64,000 nt of DNA from contig NZ_CP063191.1 of the NCBI RefSeq assembly GCF_028609845.1, forward strand, positions 1,922,001-1,986,000, in the 5' to 3' direction. Position numbers and translations under genes: made by a program. Of this stretch, positions 20,031 through 33,230 are shown in pieces. The stretch's first letter is position 1. Every line of letters begins with the position of its first letter. The notes under the pieces were generated by a model, which worked only from the letters and a program-made list of their open reading frames with translations, was not told the DNA's origin and searched no databases. The stretch comes from Corynebacterium heidelbergense (GTDB taxonomy: Bacteria > Actinomycetota > Actinomycetes > Mycobacteriales > Mycobacteriaceae).

Positions 20031-21960
<1,930 letters not shown>

Positions 21961-22078
21961 GATTGAATACCTCCGTGTATTCGGGTGATGTCTCGGGTAG
22001 TCGAATGTTGAGTTCTGCCGGTGTGTTAGCCGCGCTCAGCCGTCGTCGCGGGTGAACGACTGTGCGTCAAACAACCTA

Positions 22079-22105
22079 TTGGCACTCTACCCGTGCAAGT
22101 GCTAG
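22079..22105. promoter_or_regulatory. CIRCE element 1 (HrcA operator) of groES-groEL1
   Basis: TTGGCACTC-N9-AAGTGCTAG. Compared with consensus TTAGCACTC-N9-GAGTGCTAA there is one mismatch on the left arm and two on the right. HrcA repression of groES operons through CIRCE is well established. Confidence 0.85.
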
Positions 22106-22127
22106 CCCTCAACATCGCGAGCGCTAG
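22102..22127. promoter_or_regulatory. CIRCE-like element 2, overlapping the first
   Basis: CTAGCCCTC-N8-GAGCGCTAG. The arms are inverted repeats with one mismatch. The left arm shares its CTAG with the right arm of the first CIRCE. The spacer is 8 instead of 9 bases. Confidence 0.6.
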
Positions 22128-22216
22128 CTTTTCCCGCAGACACCCCCGGCCCAGCGGGCCACATGCCCCCCGGGATTACTACCCCCACCCCCGGGGGGTT
22201 GCCCTTTATCCCGTGA

Positions 22217-22645
22217 TTACACGCCGCGGTTGAGGTTGAGCACAGCGTCGTGCCAGAGCTGGAACTCCTCGGGGTTATCGGCCCGGTAGTTCTCCACCGC
22301 GCGGATGCCGTTGTGGACGGACTCGACCTCCTCATCGGTGAGGTCCTCCCCCTCGCGGCCGACGAACAACACCGGTCCGGCGATGGCGCGGGTGGGATCG
22401 GACAGGAACCGGGCGTTGCCGGTATCCGACTCGTTGCGCCCCATGGATGCCAGCGGGTTCGGCTCCGCGTCGGGCTTGTTCATTGCATCCTCGGAGTACA
22501 CGGCGGCGATGTGTTGGCCGCTTTCCACGAAGGCGACATGCAGGCGGCCGCCCGCGCTTCCCCCCAACAGTTCGGGAGCCTGGGACAGATCTATGTCCAT
22601 CTCGCGAACATCTAGCTCCGGTGTGACCAGCAGACTGCGTGCCAT
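22217..22645 (-). CDS. Conserved-type hypothetical protein between tsaD and groES
   Basis: 142-residue acidic soluble protein, not recognised. The start MARSLLVTPELDVREMDIDL has a plausible AAGGAG upstream. No membrane segment, no Cys. The second half is predicted helical (EEVESVHNGIRAVENYRADN) and ends with LWHDAVLNLNRGV. High GC at third codon positions supports coding. It is leftward like its neighbours, 77 bp after the TsaB-RimI-TsaD gene. A short G-rich stretch follows its stop codon before the CIRCE region. Confidence 0.75.
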   Translation of the reverse strand: MARSLLVTPELDVREMDIDLSQAPELLGGSAGGRLHVAFVESGQHIAAVYSEDAMNKPDAEPNPLASMGRNESDTGNARFLSDPTRAIAGPVLFVGREGEDLTDEEVESVHNGIRAVENYRADNPEEFQLWHDAVLNLNRGV

Positions 22646-22722
22646 GGAATGGTCTCCTTAAGGTCGTTCAACCCTGGAAAACTCCAGGTGTCTCTCACGG
22701 CTCATTCTGCCAGGCCCCGCCG

Positions 22723-25200
22723 CTATCCGCAGTGCAGCTGGGGAACAGATACGTCCAGCATCGGATCCGTGCCGACCTGCAGCTCACTGGGCCGTGCGCC
22801 CGCAGCAATGAGCTGGGCCCCCAGCGCGGCGATCATCACCCCGTTGTCGGTGCATAGCGCCGCCGGAGGTATCCGCAGTTCCACACCGGCCTCGGCGCAG
22901 CGTTGCGCGGCAAGCTCCCGCAGGCGCCGGTTGGCGGACACGCCGCCGCCCAGCAGCAGTACGGATGCACCGGTGTCTGTGCAGGCGCGCAGAGCCTTGG
23001 CGGTGAGCACATCGACGACGGCCTCCTGAAAGCTGGCGCACACGTCCTCAATGGGGATGCGCTCCCCCGTCTTTTCCGCGCGCTCCACGTAGCGGGCAAC
23101 TGCGGTTTTCAACCCGGAGAAGCTGAAGTTGTAGCGGGAATCCTGTGGGCGCATCATGCCGCGGGGGAAGGCGATGGCGGTGGGGTTCCCCCGGCTGGCT
23201 AGCTGGTCGATCACCGGCCCCCCGGGGTAGCCGAGGCCCAGCAGGCGGGCCACTTTGTCGTAGGCCTCGCCGGCGGCATCATCCACGGTGCTGCCCAGTT
23301 CTCGCATGGGGGCGCCGAGTCCGCGCACCTCCAGCAGTTGGGTGTGTCCCCCGGACACGAGGAGGGCAACGGCATGGTCCAACCGGGGGGCCTTCTCCTC
23401 CACTTCTCGCTTGTCCAGCGCCTCCACGGCAACGTGCCCGCCGAGGTGGTTGACTGCGTAGAACGGCACGTCCCAGGCGGCGGCGTAGGCCTTCGCCGCT
23501 GCAGCGCCGACCATGAGCGCCCCTGCAAGTCCCGGCCCGATAGTGGCGCAGACGGCGTCCGGCCTGCGGTTTCCGATCTTCCTTCGGGCCGCCCGCATTG
23601 TCGGACCCATGGCCTCCAGGTGGGCGCGCGAGGCAATCTCCGGCACCACGCCGCCGAATCGGGCGTGCTCATTCATTGAGGACGCCACCACGTTGGCGCA
23701 TTCCCGAACCTCCCCGGTGGCCGGATCCAGTGCCACTATCCCCACGCCTGTTTCGTCGCAGCTACTTTCCACACCCATGATGAGGCGCCCGCGCGCAGCG
23801 ACCGCCCGGGGGGCCCGCCGCATGGTGTAGGCATCCGCACCGGAGGGGTGGTAGTAGTTCCGGCGGGTACCCAGGATGGTGAAACCGTAGCGCCGGTACA
23901 AGCCAATGGCGGGGACGTTATCCGTGCGAACCTCCAGGAAGATCGGGCTGTTGGCGCCGTCGGCCACGTCCAGGAGGGCCTCCATGAGCAGGTGGGAATA
24001 GCCTTTGCCCTGTTCTTCGGGGACCAGGCCGATGGTGTGCAATTCAAACTCTGGGGAGTCCGCTGGCCCCATAGCTGCGATCCCGGCGTATCCGATGAGG
24101 GCCCCGCTGGAATTCCGCAGCCCCCAGTACTGGGTGTGGGCAGCGGCGAGTTCTACCCGGAACATGGATTCGGACCACGGGGAATCCTGTGGAAACAGTC
24201 GGGCTTCGATTGCTGCGAGAGCCGGGGAATCCGCGGGCGCGAGGGCCACGAGTTGCGGCGAGGTCGCCTCGGCGTGCGGGGCCTGCTCGGGGGCTGGTTC
24301 TGGCCGATCCGCAGCGGCGAAGTCGATCGCCGCGGACCTGACCTTGGGCTTGGGTTCAGCGGCGTCCGGCCGGCGCAAGTAGCGAGCCCGCAGGGGTTGG
24401 CCGGGCCGGCGAAGCGCGTCCCTCCCGTGGGCCAGGATGGCAGCGGAGCTGGAGCCTTCCGGCACGTCAACCGTGAGGGTGCTCAACGCCGCCAGAACGA
24501 GGCCGCGCGGATCCGGGTAGGCATCGGCCTCAGCCAGGCGGGCGGAGTATCTGTCCTCGAGGCCGAGCACCAGGTCCGCGGCCGACTCGGCCGTGGCCCG
24601 GGCGCACACCAGAGCACACCCGGCCGACTTGGCCTGCTCTGCTTCCGGGAATGGCTCTGCCCCCGGGGAGTGCGCCGTCGTACTCGCGACACCCTCCTGG
24701 ACAGCCTCGTCTGGGGACAGCACGGCGGGTGCCCCGATCTGTCGAAGTCGGTTCTGGGCAAAAACATATGAGCCCACATACCATTCGCGGCGCCGAGCAT
24801 CGGAAAGAGCAACTATTGGCTCCCCCTCGCCTATGCGCCCGGCCACTACCGCACTGGCGGCCATCGCTGCCAGGCTGTCCACGCCGTGAACCGGGATCCC
24901 CAGCGCATCCCCGAAAGCCGCGCCCGTCGCCATCCCCACCCGCAGGCCGGTGAACGGGCCGGGCCCTTCGCCCACCACCACGGCACCCAAGTCCCCGGGG
25001 GTCAACTGGGACTCCTCCAACACCTGCAGGATGTTGGGCACCAACAGCTCCATGTGCCCCCGTGGGCTAACTGGGACGCGCTGGGCGCGCACCCGGAGGG
25101 CCTCCGCGACACGCACTGCGGCTCCCGCCGCGGGGCGTTCCACCTCCACGACCCCGGCCACTACGCGCGACGTCGACGTGTCCACAGTCAATACGAGCAT
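22723..25200 (-). CDS. TsaB-RimI-TsaD triple fusion (tRNA t6A synthesis and S18 N-acetylation)
   Basis: 825-residue polypeptide with three enzymes in one frame. Residues 1-275 are TsaB ([35 protein letters not shown]). Residues about 316-462 are a GNAT acetyltransferase like RimI ([38 protein letters not shown]). Residues 470-825 are TsaD ([17 protein letters not shown]), with metal ligands in VNHLGGH (H585, H589) and VSGGHTQL. TsaB and TsaD with TsaE and TsaC make threonylcarbamoyl-adenosine 37 in ANN-decoding tRNAs; RimI acetylates ribosomal protein S18. Linkers of about 40 and 10 residues join the domains. In M. tuberculosis the three are separate adjacent genes. Confidence 0.93.
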   Translation of the reverse strand: MLVLTVDTSTSRVVAGVVEVERPAAGAAVRVAEALRVRAQRVPVSPRGHMELLVPNILQVLEESQLTPGDLGAVVVGEGPGPFTGLRVGMATGAAFGDALGIPVHGVDSLAAMAASAVVAGRIGEGEPIVALSDARRREWYVGSYVFAQNRLRQIGAPAVLSPDEAVQEGVASTTAHSPGAEPFPEAEQAKSAGCALVCARATAESAADLVLGLEDRYSARLAEADAYPDPRGLVLAALSTLTVDVPEGSSSAAILAHGRDALRRPGQPLRARYLRRPDAAEPKPKVRSAAIDFAAADRPEPAPEQAPHAEATSPQLVALAPADSPALAAIEARLFPQDSPWSESMFRVELAAAHTQYWGLRNSSGALIGYAGIAAMGPADSPEFELHTIGLVPEEQGKGYSHLLMEALLDVADGANSPIFLEVRTDNVPAIGLYRRYGFTILGTRRNYYHPSGADAYTMRRAPRAVAARGRLIMGVESSCDETGVGIVALDPATGEVRECANVVASSMNEHARFGGVVPEIASRAHLEAMGPTMRAARRKIGNRRPDAVCATIGPGLAGALMVGAAAAKAYAAAWDVPFYAVNHLGGHVAVEALDKREVEEKAPRLDHAVALLVSGGHTQLLEVRGLGAPMRELGSTVDDAAGEAYDKVARLLGLGYPGGPVIDQLASRGNPTAIAFPRGMMRPQDSRYNFSFSGLKTAVARYVERAEKTGERIPIEDVCASFQEAVVDVLTAKALRACTDTGASVLLLGGGVSANRRLRELAAQRCAEAGVELRIPPAALCTDNGVMIAALGAQLIAAGARPSELQVGTDPMLDVSVPQLHCG

Positions 25201-25234
25201 GGACCCGAAGCTTACCCGCCGCGCTGAGCTGCCC

Positions 25235-27028
25235 CTATCGCCAAGCCCACGTCACCTCTCGGGGATCATCGGCCCACTCCGTGTCGTCCGGGCCCACGCC
25301 GGAGACCCGGGTTATCTCCACGTCCAATACCTGCTCCGACAACCCCTCCACGATGCCGCGCCCCCACTCCGCCACCACGACGTGGGATTCGATGTCCGCG
25401 TCCACGTCGAGGGATTCCAAGGCGTCCAGGACCTCCCCCCGGTCCATTAACTCCCCTGGCTCCAGTCGGTGGCCGGCCACGTCCTGCCGCTCCTCCACCC
25501 GGTCCCCCAGCAGCCGGTATGCATCCATGTGCAACAACCCGGGCCGCGACCGCCCGCCGTCCGCCGCAGATCCAGGTCGGTGCTGACGGACCACGGTGAA
25601 CGTGGGCGATTGCACCCGACCCTGCACCCCCATTCCCGCCGCGAGGCCCTGGGTGAAGGTTGTCTTGCCTGCACCCAGGGGCCCCGTGAGCACCACCACC
25701 GTCCCGGCGGACAGTTGGGACCCTAGGGCCTCGCCCAGGGCGCGCATGTCTTCTGCCGTCGCCACCGTGGTTCGTCCGCCCGACACGCGGAGGTGATCGG
25801 GGCGCTGGGGGAGGTGGCGTCCTGAAGAAATACAACGGCGAGCCACCCTGGGCCCCCTGGGCATCGTGAGAATCTCGTAGGCAATCGTGCCCGCCCGGCG
25901 CGCCAACTCCTCCGCGCTCAATCCGCCCGCGCCGAAAATCACCGCCCACTCACCCGGTGTGACGGCCTCCGCCTCGGGGGAACCCACCGGTCCCAGATTG
26001 ATGACGACCTGATCCATGCACACCCGCCCAATCTGCTGGTACAACCTCCCCTCAATGGCGACCTGGAGGTTCCCGCTGAGGCTGCGCAGTAAACCGTCGG
26101 CATACCCGATGGCCACCACTGCAGTGCGGATGTCCTCCTGGGCGACCCACGTGTGGCCGTAGCTCACGCCCTCCCCGCGGGGAACGATCCGCGTGGTCGT
26201 CACGCGGGCGCGCAACGTCATCGCGGGGCGCAGGTCGGCGGGCTCATACCCGGCGGAGGGCTCCACCGGGTCCACGCCGTACAGTCCCACCCCGGGTCGA
26301 ACCATGTCGAAATGCAGGTCGGGGCGCGTCAAGGTCGCGGGGGTGTTGGCCAGGTGGTTGCAGGGGACGTCCAAGCCATGGCTGCGGCAGTCCTCGATTG
26401 CGGCGCGGAAACGCTCGGCCTGGCGATCTGTGGTGGGCCGTTGATCCGGCATGTCCGCCGACGCCAAATGACTAAAGACGCCACCGACCCGCACCCACCC
26501 GGCGCGGCTGGCCTGTGCCACCAACCGAACCGTCTCGGACCATTCCACCGGGCTCACCCCGGAACGGGACAGGCCGGTATCGGCCATGAGTCCCATGAGG
26601 GGGACGGTTGAGCTGGGATTCGCGGGGTCCGAGTCGCCGACGTACTCGCGGGCGGCAGCGATGGCGACCCGGGCATGGGCCAGGGACGGAAGGCCGAGCT
26701 CGATGTGGTTGGCGAACACGGGCGCCAAGGCCTCCCCCGGGTGCCACATCCACGCTGTGATCGGTGCGGTGACGCCGAGCTCGCGCAAGTGCAGAGCCTC
26801 CGCAATCGTCGCCACTCCCAGGGCTGCGGCGCCGTGTTCCAGGACTGTGCGGGCGACTTCCGAGACCCCGTGGTTGTAGGCATCTGCTTTCACCACCGCC
26901 ATCAGCTTCGCCGGCGCAACCCGCTGCGCCAGGTACGCCGCATTGTGGGCGATGGCGTCTAGGTCGATGATGAGTTCCGCGAGTGCCGGGTGGGCCTCGC
27001 CGTCCCCTGGGATGCGATCAACACTCAT
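25235..27028 (-). CDS. Alanine racemase - TsaE fusion
   Basis: 597-residue two-enzyme protein from the ATG at 27028. Residues 1-400 are PLP-dependent alanine racemase: PLP lysine K47 in [10 protein letters not shown], catalytic Tyr290 in VSYGHTW, then GRVCMDQ. It supplies D-alanine for peptidoglycan. Residues about 420-597 are TsaE, the ATPase of the t6A complex: P-loop GPLGAGKTT at 449-457, then QSPTFTVV and [10 protein letters not shown] linker of about 25 residues joins them. Usually alr and tsaE are separate adjacent genes. The longer start at 27091 would overlap nnrD and was not chosen. Separated from the TsaB-RimI-TsaD gene by 34 bp. Confidence 0.93.
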   Translation of the reverse strand: MSVDRIPGDGEAHPALAELIIDLDAIAHNAAYLAQRVAPAKLMAVVKADAYNHGVSEVARTVLEHGAAALGVATIAEALHLRELGVTAPITAWMWHPGEALAPVFANHIELGLPSLAHARVAIAAAREYVGDSDPANPSSTVPLMGLMADTGLSRSGVSPVEWSETVRLVAQASRAGWVRVGGVFSHLASADMPDQRPTTDRQAERFRAAIEDCRSHGLDVPCNHLANTPATLTRPDLHFDMVRPGVGLYGVDPVEPSAGYEPADLRPAMTLRARVTTTRIVPRGEGVSYGHTWVAQEDIRTAVVAIGYADGLLRSLSGNLQVAIEGRLYQQIGRVCMDQVVINLGPVGSPEAEAVTPGEWAVIFGAGGLSAEELARRAGTIAYEILTMPRGPRVARRCISSGRHLPQRPDHLRVSGGRTTVATAEDMRALGEALGSQLSAGTVVVLTGPLGAGKTTFTQGLAAGMGVQGRVQSPTFTVVRQHRPGSAADGGRSRPGLLHMDAYRLLGDRVEERQDVAGHRLEPGELMDRGEVLDALESLDVDADIESHVVVAEWGRGIVEGLSEQVLDVEITRVSGVGPDDTEWADDPREVTWAWR

Positions 27029-27062
27029 GCTTCGTGCAAACCTGCTTTCAACTGTCCACCAC

Positions 27063-28064
27063 CTAGAAGCGCCCGGCCTCCCGCAGCGCAATGGCCACGG
27101 CCGGTCGGATCGCGGCCGCGATGCCGCTCGCGGAAACCGGTGCTGGCCCCTCCGGGGTCCGGGCGGCCAGCTCTCCTGCCAGGGCGTGTACCGCCACCGC
27201 GGCCATTACGGAGTGGACTACCGGCTGGTAGCGGTCCACGGCCGCTACCAATGCTCCCAGGAGCCCAGCGAGGACATCACCGGATCCGGCGGTCGCGGCC
27301 CAGGAATGCTCCACATCGACCGCCCACGCCTGCTTTGCATCGGCGACCACTGTCAGCCGCCCCTTCAGCAGCACCACGGCCCCCATCTCCCGGGCCAACC
27401 ACTGCGCCGCCTCCAGCCGATCCGGCAGGCTCGCCGTAGCCGCATCCCCCATATCCGGCCGATTGAGGCTCTCGGCCAATCCCCCGAACTCGCCGGCATG
27501 AGGGGTGAGTACCGTCACCCTGCCGTGCTCGGCGCGTTCGACCAGGATTCGTCGCAACTCGGAATGCGCTGCCACCAAACGCAAGGCGGTGGCGTCCACA
27601 ACAAGACGCTCCGGCTGCCGCAGGACCCACCGCACCGCTTCGACGGTTTCGGCGTCCTGACCCAACCCCGGGCCGGCCACCCACGCTTGAACGCGCCCGG
27701 ATTCCTGCGGGCTGAGGTGCGCGATGACCTCCGGAAAACGCTCCGTGATCTGCGGTGATCCTATCACCCGCACCATGGGGGACGTCGCAGCGACGGCCGC
27801 CTGGGTGCACATGATCCGCGCCCCCGGGTACTGGTCCGAACCAGCGTAGATGCCGACAACACCGGAATACTTATCATCCGTGGGTCCCGGCACCGGCCAC
27901 AACTGGCCCGCACCCGGCAGGCATTCGGAGGCCAACAACACCTGCGCGGAATGCGGAAAAGACGCGAGAGAACGTTCCTCCCCGCGGGCGGGCAGGCTCC
28001 GGTGGTCGCGGCCGTCATTGTCGCTGGGTCCGGGCCCCGCAACACTTTCCATCTCGGGCACCAC
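27063..28064 (-). CDS. nnrD: ADP-dependent (S)-NAD(P)H-hydrate dehydratase, epimerase domain missing
   Basis: Repairs hydrated NAD(P)H. 333 residues. The ribokinase-like C-terminal domain of the YjeF family is complete: KYSGVVGIYAGS, WVAGPGLGQDAE, VVDATALRL, TPHAGEFGGL, VVLLKG and the catalytic ATAGSGDVLAGLLGAL. The N-terminal YjeF_N (NAD(P)HX epimerase) domain, found fused in many bacteria including mycobacteria, is absent; only about 65 unconserved residues precede the kinase-like part. It starts 12 bp after glmS and is followed at 34 bp by alr-tsaE. Confidence 0.85.
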   Translation of the reverse strand: MVPEMESVAGPGPSDNDGRDHRSLPARGEERSLASFPHSAQVLLASECLPGAGQLWPVPGPTDDKYSGVVGIYAGSDQYPGARIMCTQAAVAATSPMVRVIGSPQITERFPEVIAHLSPQESGRVQAWVAGPGLGQDAETVEAVRWVLRQPERLVVDATALRLVAAHSELRRILVERAEHGRVTVLTPHAGEFGGLAESLNRPDMGDAATASLPDRLEAAQWLAREMGAVVLLKGRLTVVADAKQAWAVDVEHSWAATAGSGDVLAGLLGALVAAVDRYQPVVHSVMAAVAVHALAGELAARTPEGPAPVSASGIAAAIRPAVAIALREAGRF

Positions 28065-28076
28065 GCACCACCGCCC

Positions 28077-29939
<1,863 letters not shown>

Positions 29940-30004
29940 AGCGCACACCATACACGCCGCATCTTGGGTGTCTGAGAAGGCGCTTTGAACTAGTGTTGTG
30001 AGAC

Positions 30005-30898
30005 GTGGCTGACAATCTGAAGAATCTCGTGGCCCGCCTCGGCAAGCGGGGCCCGCATCGTGTGTTGACCGGAGACTTAAGCTTCGCCGGGATCCCGGGG
30101 AAGGTGTATACCCCGGCTGACGGCAACGGCATTGCCGGTATTGCCTTCGGGCACGATTGGCGGCTGGGCGTGTGCAATTACCACGGGACGCTGCGGCATC
30201 TGGCCAGTTGGGGCATCGCGGTGGCCGCGCCGGATACGGAGCGGGGGTTCCTGCCGAACGCCCGGGGCTTTGCGTCCGACCTGGAGACGTGTCTGCAGAT
30301 CCTGGCGGGCGTGAAGCTGGGGACGGGCAGCGTGAGCGTGAGCCCGAACAAGCTGTTCCTTGCCGGCCATGGCTTTGGAGCTTCGTGTGCGGTGTTGGCG
30401 GCAACGGGTCGTTCGGCCCAGTCCAACCCGAAGAGCGGGTATCACAATCAGCCTTCCATTGCGGGGGTGATGGCGGTGTACCCCTCGGATACCACGCCGA
30501 GCCCCTACGAGGCGGCGAAGCAGGTGGATGCCCCCGGCCTAGTGCTGCACCCTGGGTCTGCGGCGGAAAGCCAGTATGGGGACGCCAAGCGGATGGCGGC
30601 GCTGTGGCGCGGGGAGGTCGTGTACCGCACGATCGAGGGGGCCGGTAGCAGCGGTTTCCACGAGGCATACGGCCGCAAGTTCCTGCTGGGTGGGGGAACC
30701 CCGGAATTCGCGAAGCAGGATCTGGTGCGGGCCCTCATGGTCGGGTTCACCCTGGCTGAGTCCGAGGGCAAGTACGACAAGTTCCGGGAAACCAACGTCA
30801 AGCTGAAGAACACAGAAACCGCCTCTCAGGTGGAGCTGTTCCGCAACCTGCCGGAGCATATGGACACAAAGCAGCTTCTGGCCCAACTGCAGTTCTAG
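30005..30898 (+). CDS. Alpha/beta-hydrolase of the dienelactone-hydrolase type (Rv3438-like)
   Basis: 297 residues, no signal peptide. The nucleophile elbow is GHGFGAS near residue 122, with a hydrolase-like strand order (GIAGIAFGHDW before, GVMAVYPSD after). A candidate late His is in GFHEAY. The position beside glmS matches M. tuberculosis Rv3438. Substrate unknown. The long Lys-rich C-terminal helix region (ESEGKYDKFRETNVKLKN) is outside the usual fold. Divergent from glmS across 65 bp, convergent with the ESX-linked operon. Confidence 0.8.
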   Translation: MADNLKNLVARLGKRGPHRVLTGDLSFAGIPGKVYTPADGNGIAGIAFGHDWRLGVCNYHGTLRHLASWGIAVAAPDTERGFLPNARGFASDLETCLQILAGVKLGTGSVSVSPNKLFLAGHGFGASCAVLAATGRSAQSNPKSGYHNQPSIAGVMAVYPSDTTPSPYEAAKQVDAPGLVLHPGSAAESQYGDAKRMAALWRGEVVYRTIEGAGSSGFHEAYGRKFLLGGGTPEFAKQDLVRALMVGFTLAESEGKYDKFRETNVKLKNTETASQVELFRNLPEHMDTKQLLAQLQF

Positions 30899-30927
30899 TC
30901 CCCGGCCCCCACGGTCGGGTTCGGTTG

Positions 30928-31191
30928 TTATTCGGCCGTGAAGATCCGCCGCGCCCCGATGTGGTGCGGTTCTTCTCTGTTTAAGGACGCCACCTCCCCC
31001 CGCGCCTGTTCCGCAACCCCGGGCTCTTCACTTTCTGCGGCACCGGTCAGCATGCCGCTCTCGTTGGCCCGGCGCAGCGCCTCGGTGTGCTTTTTCAGCT
31101 CGGCTTCGAACTCGGCGCTGGCCTGCTCGACGGACTGCATGAACCTGTTCATCACGTCTTCGTAGGGGCTACTGCTCATGGTGGTCACCAT
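30928..31191 (-). CDS. Small helical protein, third gene of the ESX-linked operon
   Basis: 87 residues (83 if the second Met, at 31179, is used). The start overlaps the stop of the upstream 681-residue gene by 7 bases, so it is translationally coupled. The sequence is one long amphipathic helix region (MNRFMQSVEQASAEFEAELK then HTEALRRANESG) with an acidic middle and a short tail (HHIGARRIFTAE). Not recognised. The helical, roughly 90-residue form and the operon context recall ESX-associated substrates or chaperones, but there is no clear WXG motif. Confidence 0.65.
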   Translation of the reverse strand: MVTTMSSSPYEDVMNRFMQSVEQASAEFEAELKKHTEALRRANESGMLTGAAESEEPGVAEQARGEVASLNREEPHHIGARRIFTAE

Positions 31192-33230
31192 TCCTCACTG
31201 CGTTGTAGGTGGATGTCGGTCACTGGCTGCCCCACCGGAGCGGCGGGGGCATCGGGGGCTGGTGCGCCCTCTGGCGTTGGCGGGTCGAAGGTGTCCGGGG
31301 AGGTTACCCAGATGTCCGGTTCCCAGCCAGAGCTGCCGGGATCCGGGGAGCTTGTTGCTGTCGCGGTCGACGAACTGCCGGAGGCAGCGGTAGCTGGCTG
31401 CTCCTGCGGTTCGCTGCACACTGGGGCGGCCGCGGCCCCGTCCGGCACCGACGGGTGTTTGCTCTTGTCGAACCCCTGGCACGCAGAGGTATCCCCGGCC
31501 GGCTGCTCCGCTTCCCCAACTACTTCGGCTTCCGGGGAGGGGCCGGGAGCTTCCGGCTCCGCGCAACTGTCCGCGTGTTCCCCCGCGGCATCCTTATCCT
31601 CATCGACCTCCGCCGGGGCGGCGTCCGGTGGACAATCGGGGGCCTCCTCACTGGGAACCGGGCATTCCCCAGCCCCACCAGGTCCCCATTGGATGTCCAG
31701 GGCCCCACCAGCCTGGAAGTGTCCACCGGCGAGGTCCGCTTCGATGAACCCTCCGGCGCCGAAGGAGCCAGTGGCGGTTGAACCGCCGACAGCACCGGCG
31801 GCTGTCACCCCGCCCGTTGCGGTGGCCCCGGGCGGGGGACAGACCTCCGGCGGCGGAGGCGTCACACCAGGCCCGGCAACGGCACCAAGGTCGGGTGGGC
31901 ACATCGCGGACGCCGCAACGTCGATGACAGTGTGCAGGGCCCCGGCAGCCACCTGCACACCATCGTGGGCGATCGCCACGACGTGCTGGGAGAGAACATC
32001 GCACGGCATGGGGGCGAGCCCGGGCGGCGGAACGTACGGCGGCGCTGACGGCAGTGGGGCAGGGGCCGGCATGGTGGGAGGTTGCATAGCTAGCGGTTGC
32101 GGGACGGAGACGACACTGCCGACGGTGCCAGCCGCACTGACAGAAGCGGACGCCGCAACTGCCCCGGCCACGTCCCCGGTGACCGCGTTCGTGCCTGCCG
32201 CTAACGCTGAACCTGGCTGCGTACTGCTGGCAGGAGCCACGACGGGAGCCTGCACCTCGGAGATTGCCTGGCCCAGCCCGCCAGCGGCGGCGCTAGCGCC
32301 TGCAGCAGGCGCTGCTGCAGGCGCTAGCGCCATTTCCTGCTGTGCAGGCGCGTTCACCGGGGCTGGCACAGGCGGGGTGGGCGTGGGTGCAGCCGCTGGC
32401 GGGGTGGCCGTGGACGCAGCGACTGGCGGGGGTGATGGGGCAGGTTCGGGGTGCTCGGCACTACTGGGTGGAGTAAGCGACGAATCCTCGCATTCCGCTG
32501 CCGGCTTATCGGAGCCGCCAGTCGAGGCCGGCGTAAACCCGCCATCCTGCGCAGCGCGGTCGAACTCGTCGGTGAGGATCTGGATGGCCTCCACCATGGA
32601 TTTGTTCCGCTGCTGCAGAAGCTGTTCGATCGCCCGGCTAGCGGCGTCCCCAATCGCCTTGGCCCTGGCCACATCCTCCGGACTTGCTCCCTCCGCTGCG
32701 GCGGCGGCCAACGCGGATTCGGAGATCTTTTTAGCCAGCTTGATCGCGAAATCGTTGAACGCGCCGAGGTGCTCGGCGCAGTCAACCCCCGATTCCCCAC
32801 ACTGTGCTGTGTTGTTCTCGTGTTGCTCCTGCTTCTCGCTGTCCTTAGCCACCTTGTCTCCCACGAGACCGCCGGCGAAGTCCTGGAACGTCTGGATGAT
32901 GTCGCCGACCCGATCCGCCCCGTCTAAGAGGTCATACAGCTTGGAGCCCCAGCCGGAGCCCTCCGAGGATCCCGCGCCCCCATCGGAGGACGAATGCCCC
33001 GAGCCCTCCCCATCCTTCGTTCCGCGAGCACGCCCGCCGCCAGAGCGCCCGCCGCCGGCCCGCCCTACACCCCGTCCTCTTGCGACAATCTCCGAATGAT
33101 GAAAGCTGTGCCCTACCGCTGCGGCGTCGAAACCGTCTGTGAAGCTCAGCAGACTCAAAGCCCTGTTCACGTCGGCGCCCTGCGCCTCGAGCAAACGCAG
33201 GTTGGCCGCCAACTCCGCCGTCACACTCAC
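31185..33230 (-). CDS. Large Ala/Pro-rich ESX-4-linked protein (Rv3439c position)
   Basis: 681 residues. The N-terminus (MSVTAELAANLRLLEAQGAD) is helical. A Gly/Arg/Ser-rich stretch follows, then a helical domain at about residues 90-250 (LYDLLDGADRVGDIIQTFQD; AIGDAASRAIEQLLQQRNKS). The rest is Ala/Pro/Val low complexity with roughly ten Cys scattered through the C-terminal half (e.g. APMPCDVLSQH, GECPVPSEEAPDCPPD). No signal peptide or membrane helix. Cys in an extracellular-looking tail plus operon and promoter context suggest an ESX-exported protein; this is inference. The start overlaps the upstream gene by four bases (ATGA). It corresponds in position to M. tuberculosis Rv3439c. Confidence 0.8.
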   Translation of the reverse strand: MSVTAELAANLRLLEAQGADVNRALSLLSFTDGFDAAAVGHSFHHSEIVARGRGVGRAGGGRSGGGRARGTKDGEGSGHSSSDGGAGSSEGSGWGSKLYDLLDGADRVGDIIQTFQDFAGGLVGDKVAKDSEKQEQHENNTAQCGESGVDCAEHLGAFNDFAIKLAKKISESALAAAAAEGASPEDVARAKAIGDAASRAIEQLLQQRNKSMVEAIQILTDEFDRAAQDGGFTPASTGGSDKPAAECEDSSLTPPSSAEHPEPAPSPPPVAASTATPPAAAPTPTPPVPAPVNAPAQQEMALAPAAAPAAGASAAAGGLGQAISEVQAPVVAPASSTQPGSALAAGTNAVTGDVAGAVAASASVSAAGTVGSVVSVPQPLAMQPPTMPAPAPLPSAPPYVPPPGLAPMPCDVLSQHVVAIAHDGVQVAAGALHTVIDVAASAMCPPDLGAVAGPGVTPPPPEVCPPPGATATGGVTAAGAVGGSTATGSFGAGGFIEADLAGGHFQAGGALDIQWGPGGAGECPVPSEEAPDCPPDAAPAEVDEDKDAAGEHADSCAEPEAPGPSPEAEVVGEAEQPAGDTSACQGFDKSKHPSVPDGAAAAPVCSEPQEQPATAASGSSSTATATSSPDPGSSGWEPDIWVTSPDTFDPPTPEGAPAPDAPAAPVGQPVTDIHLQRSEEW
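32289..32331. repeat. Perfect 43-bp inverted repeat inside the Ala/Pro-rich gene
   Basis: Two 19-bp arms (32289-32307 and 32313-32331) are exact reverse complements around a 5-base loop GGCGC. Each arm itself contains the 12-bp palindrome GGCGCTAGCGCC. It encodes an Ala/Gly-rich stretch, so protein sequence alone does not demand the symmetry. Confidence 0.9.

Noticed and set aside
22130..22216. G-rich stretch between the hypothetical gene and groES as a terminator or G-quadruplex
   Set aside because: Several G4-G6 runs are present, but no clean stem with T tract could be drawn, and G-rich runs are common in this sequence. Not strong enough to call.
22723..27028. Fusions TsaB-RimI-TsaD and Alr-TsaE as sequencing frameshifts
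   Set aside because: Reading frames continue smoothly through plausible linkers with the same codon bias, and two independent errors in a row would be needed. Kept as real, with resequencing suggested.
31087..33099. A 670-residue plus-strand frame rich in Ala/Gly/Ser
   Set aside because: It mirrors the leftward 681-residue gene, which has coupled overlaps, a plausible helical domain and an operon context. The plus-strand product is low complexity only.
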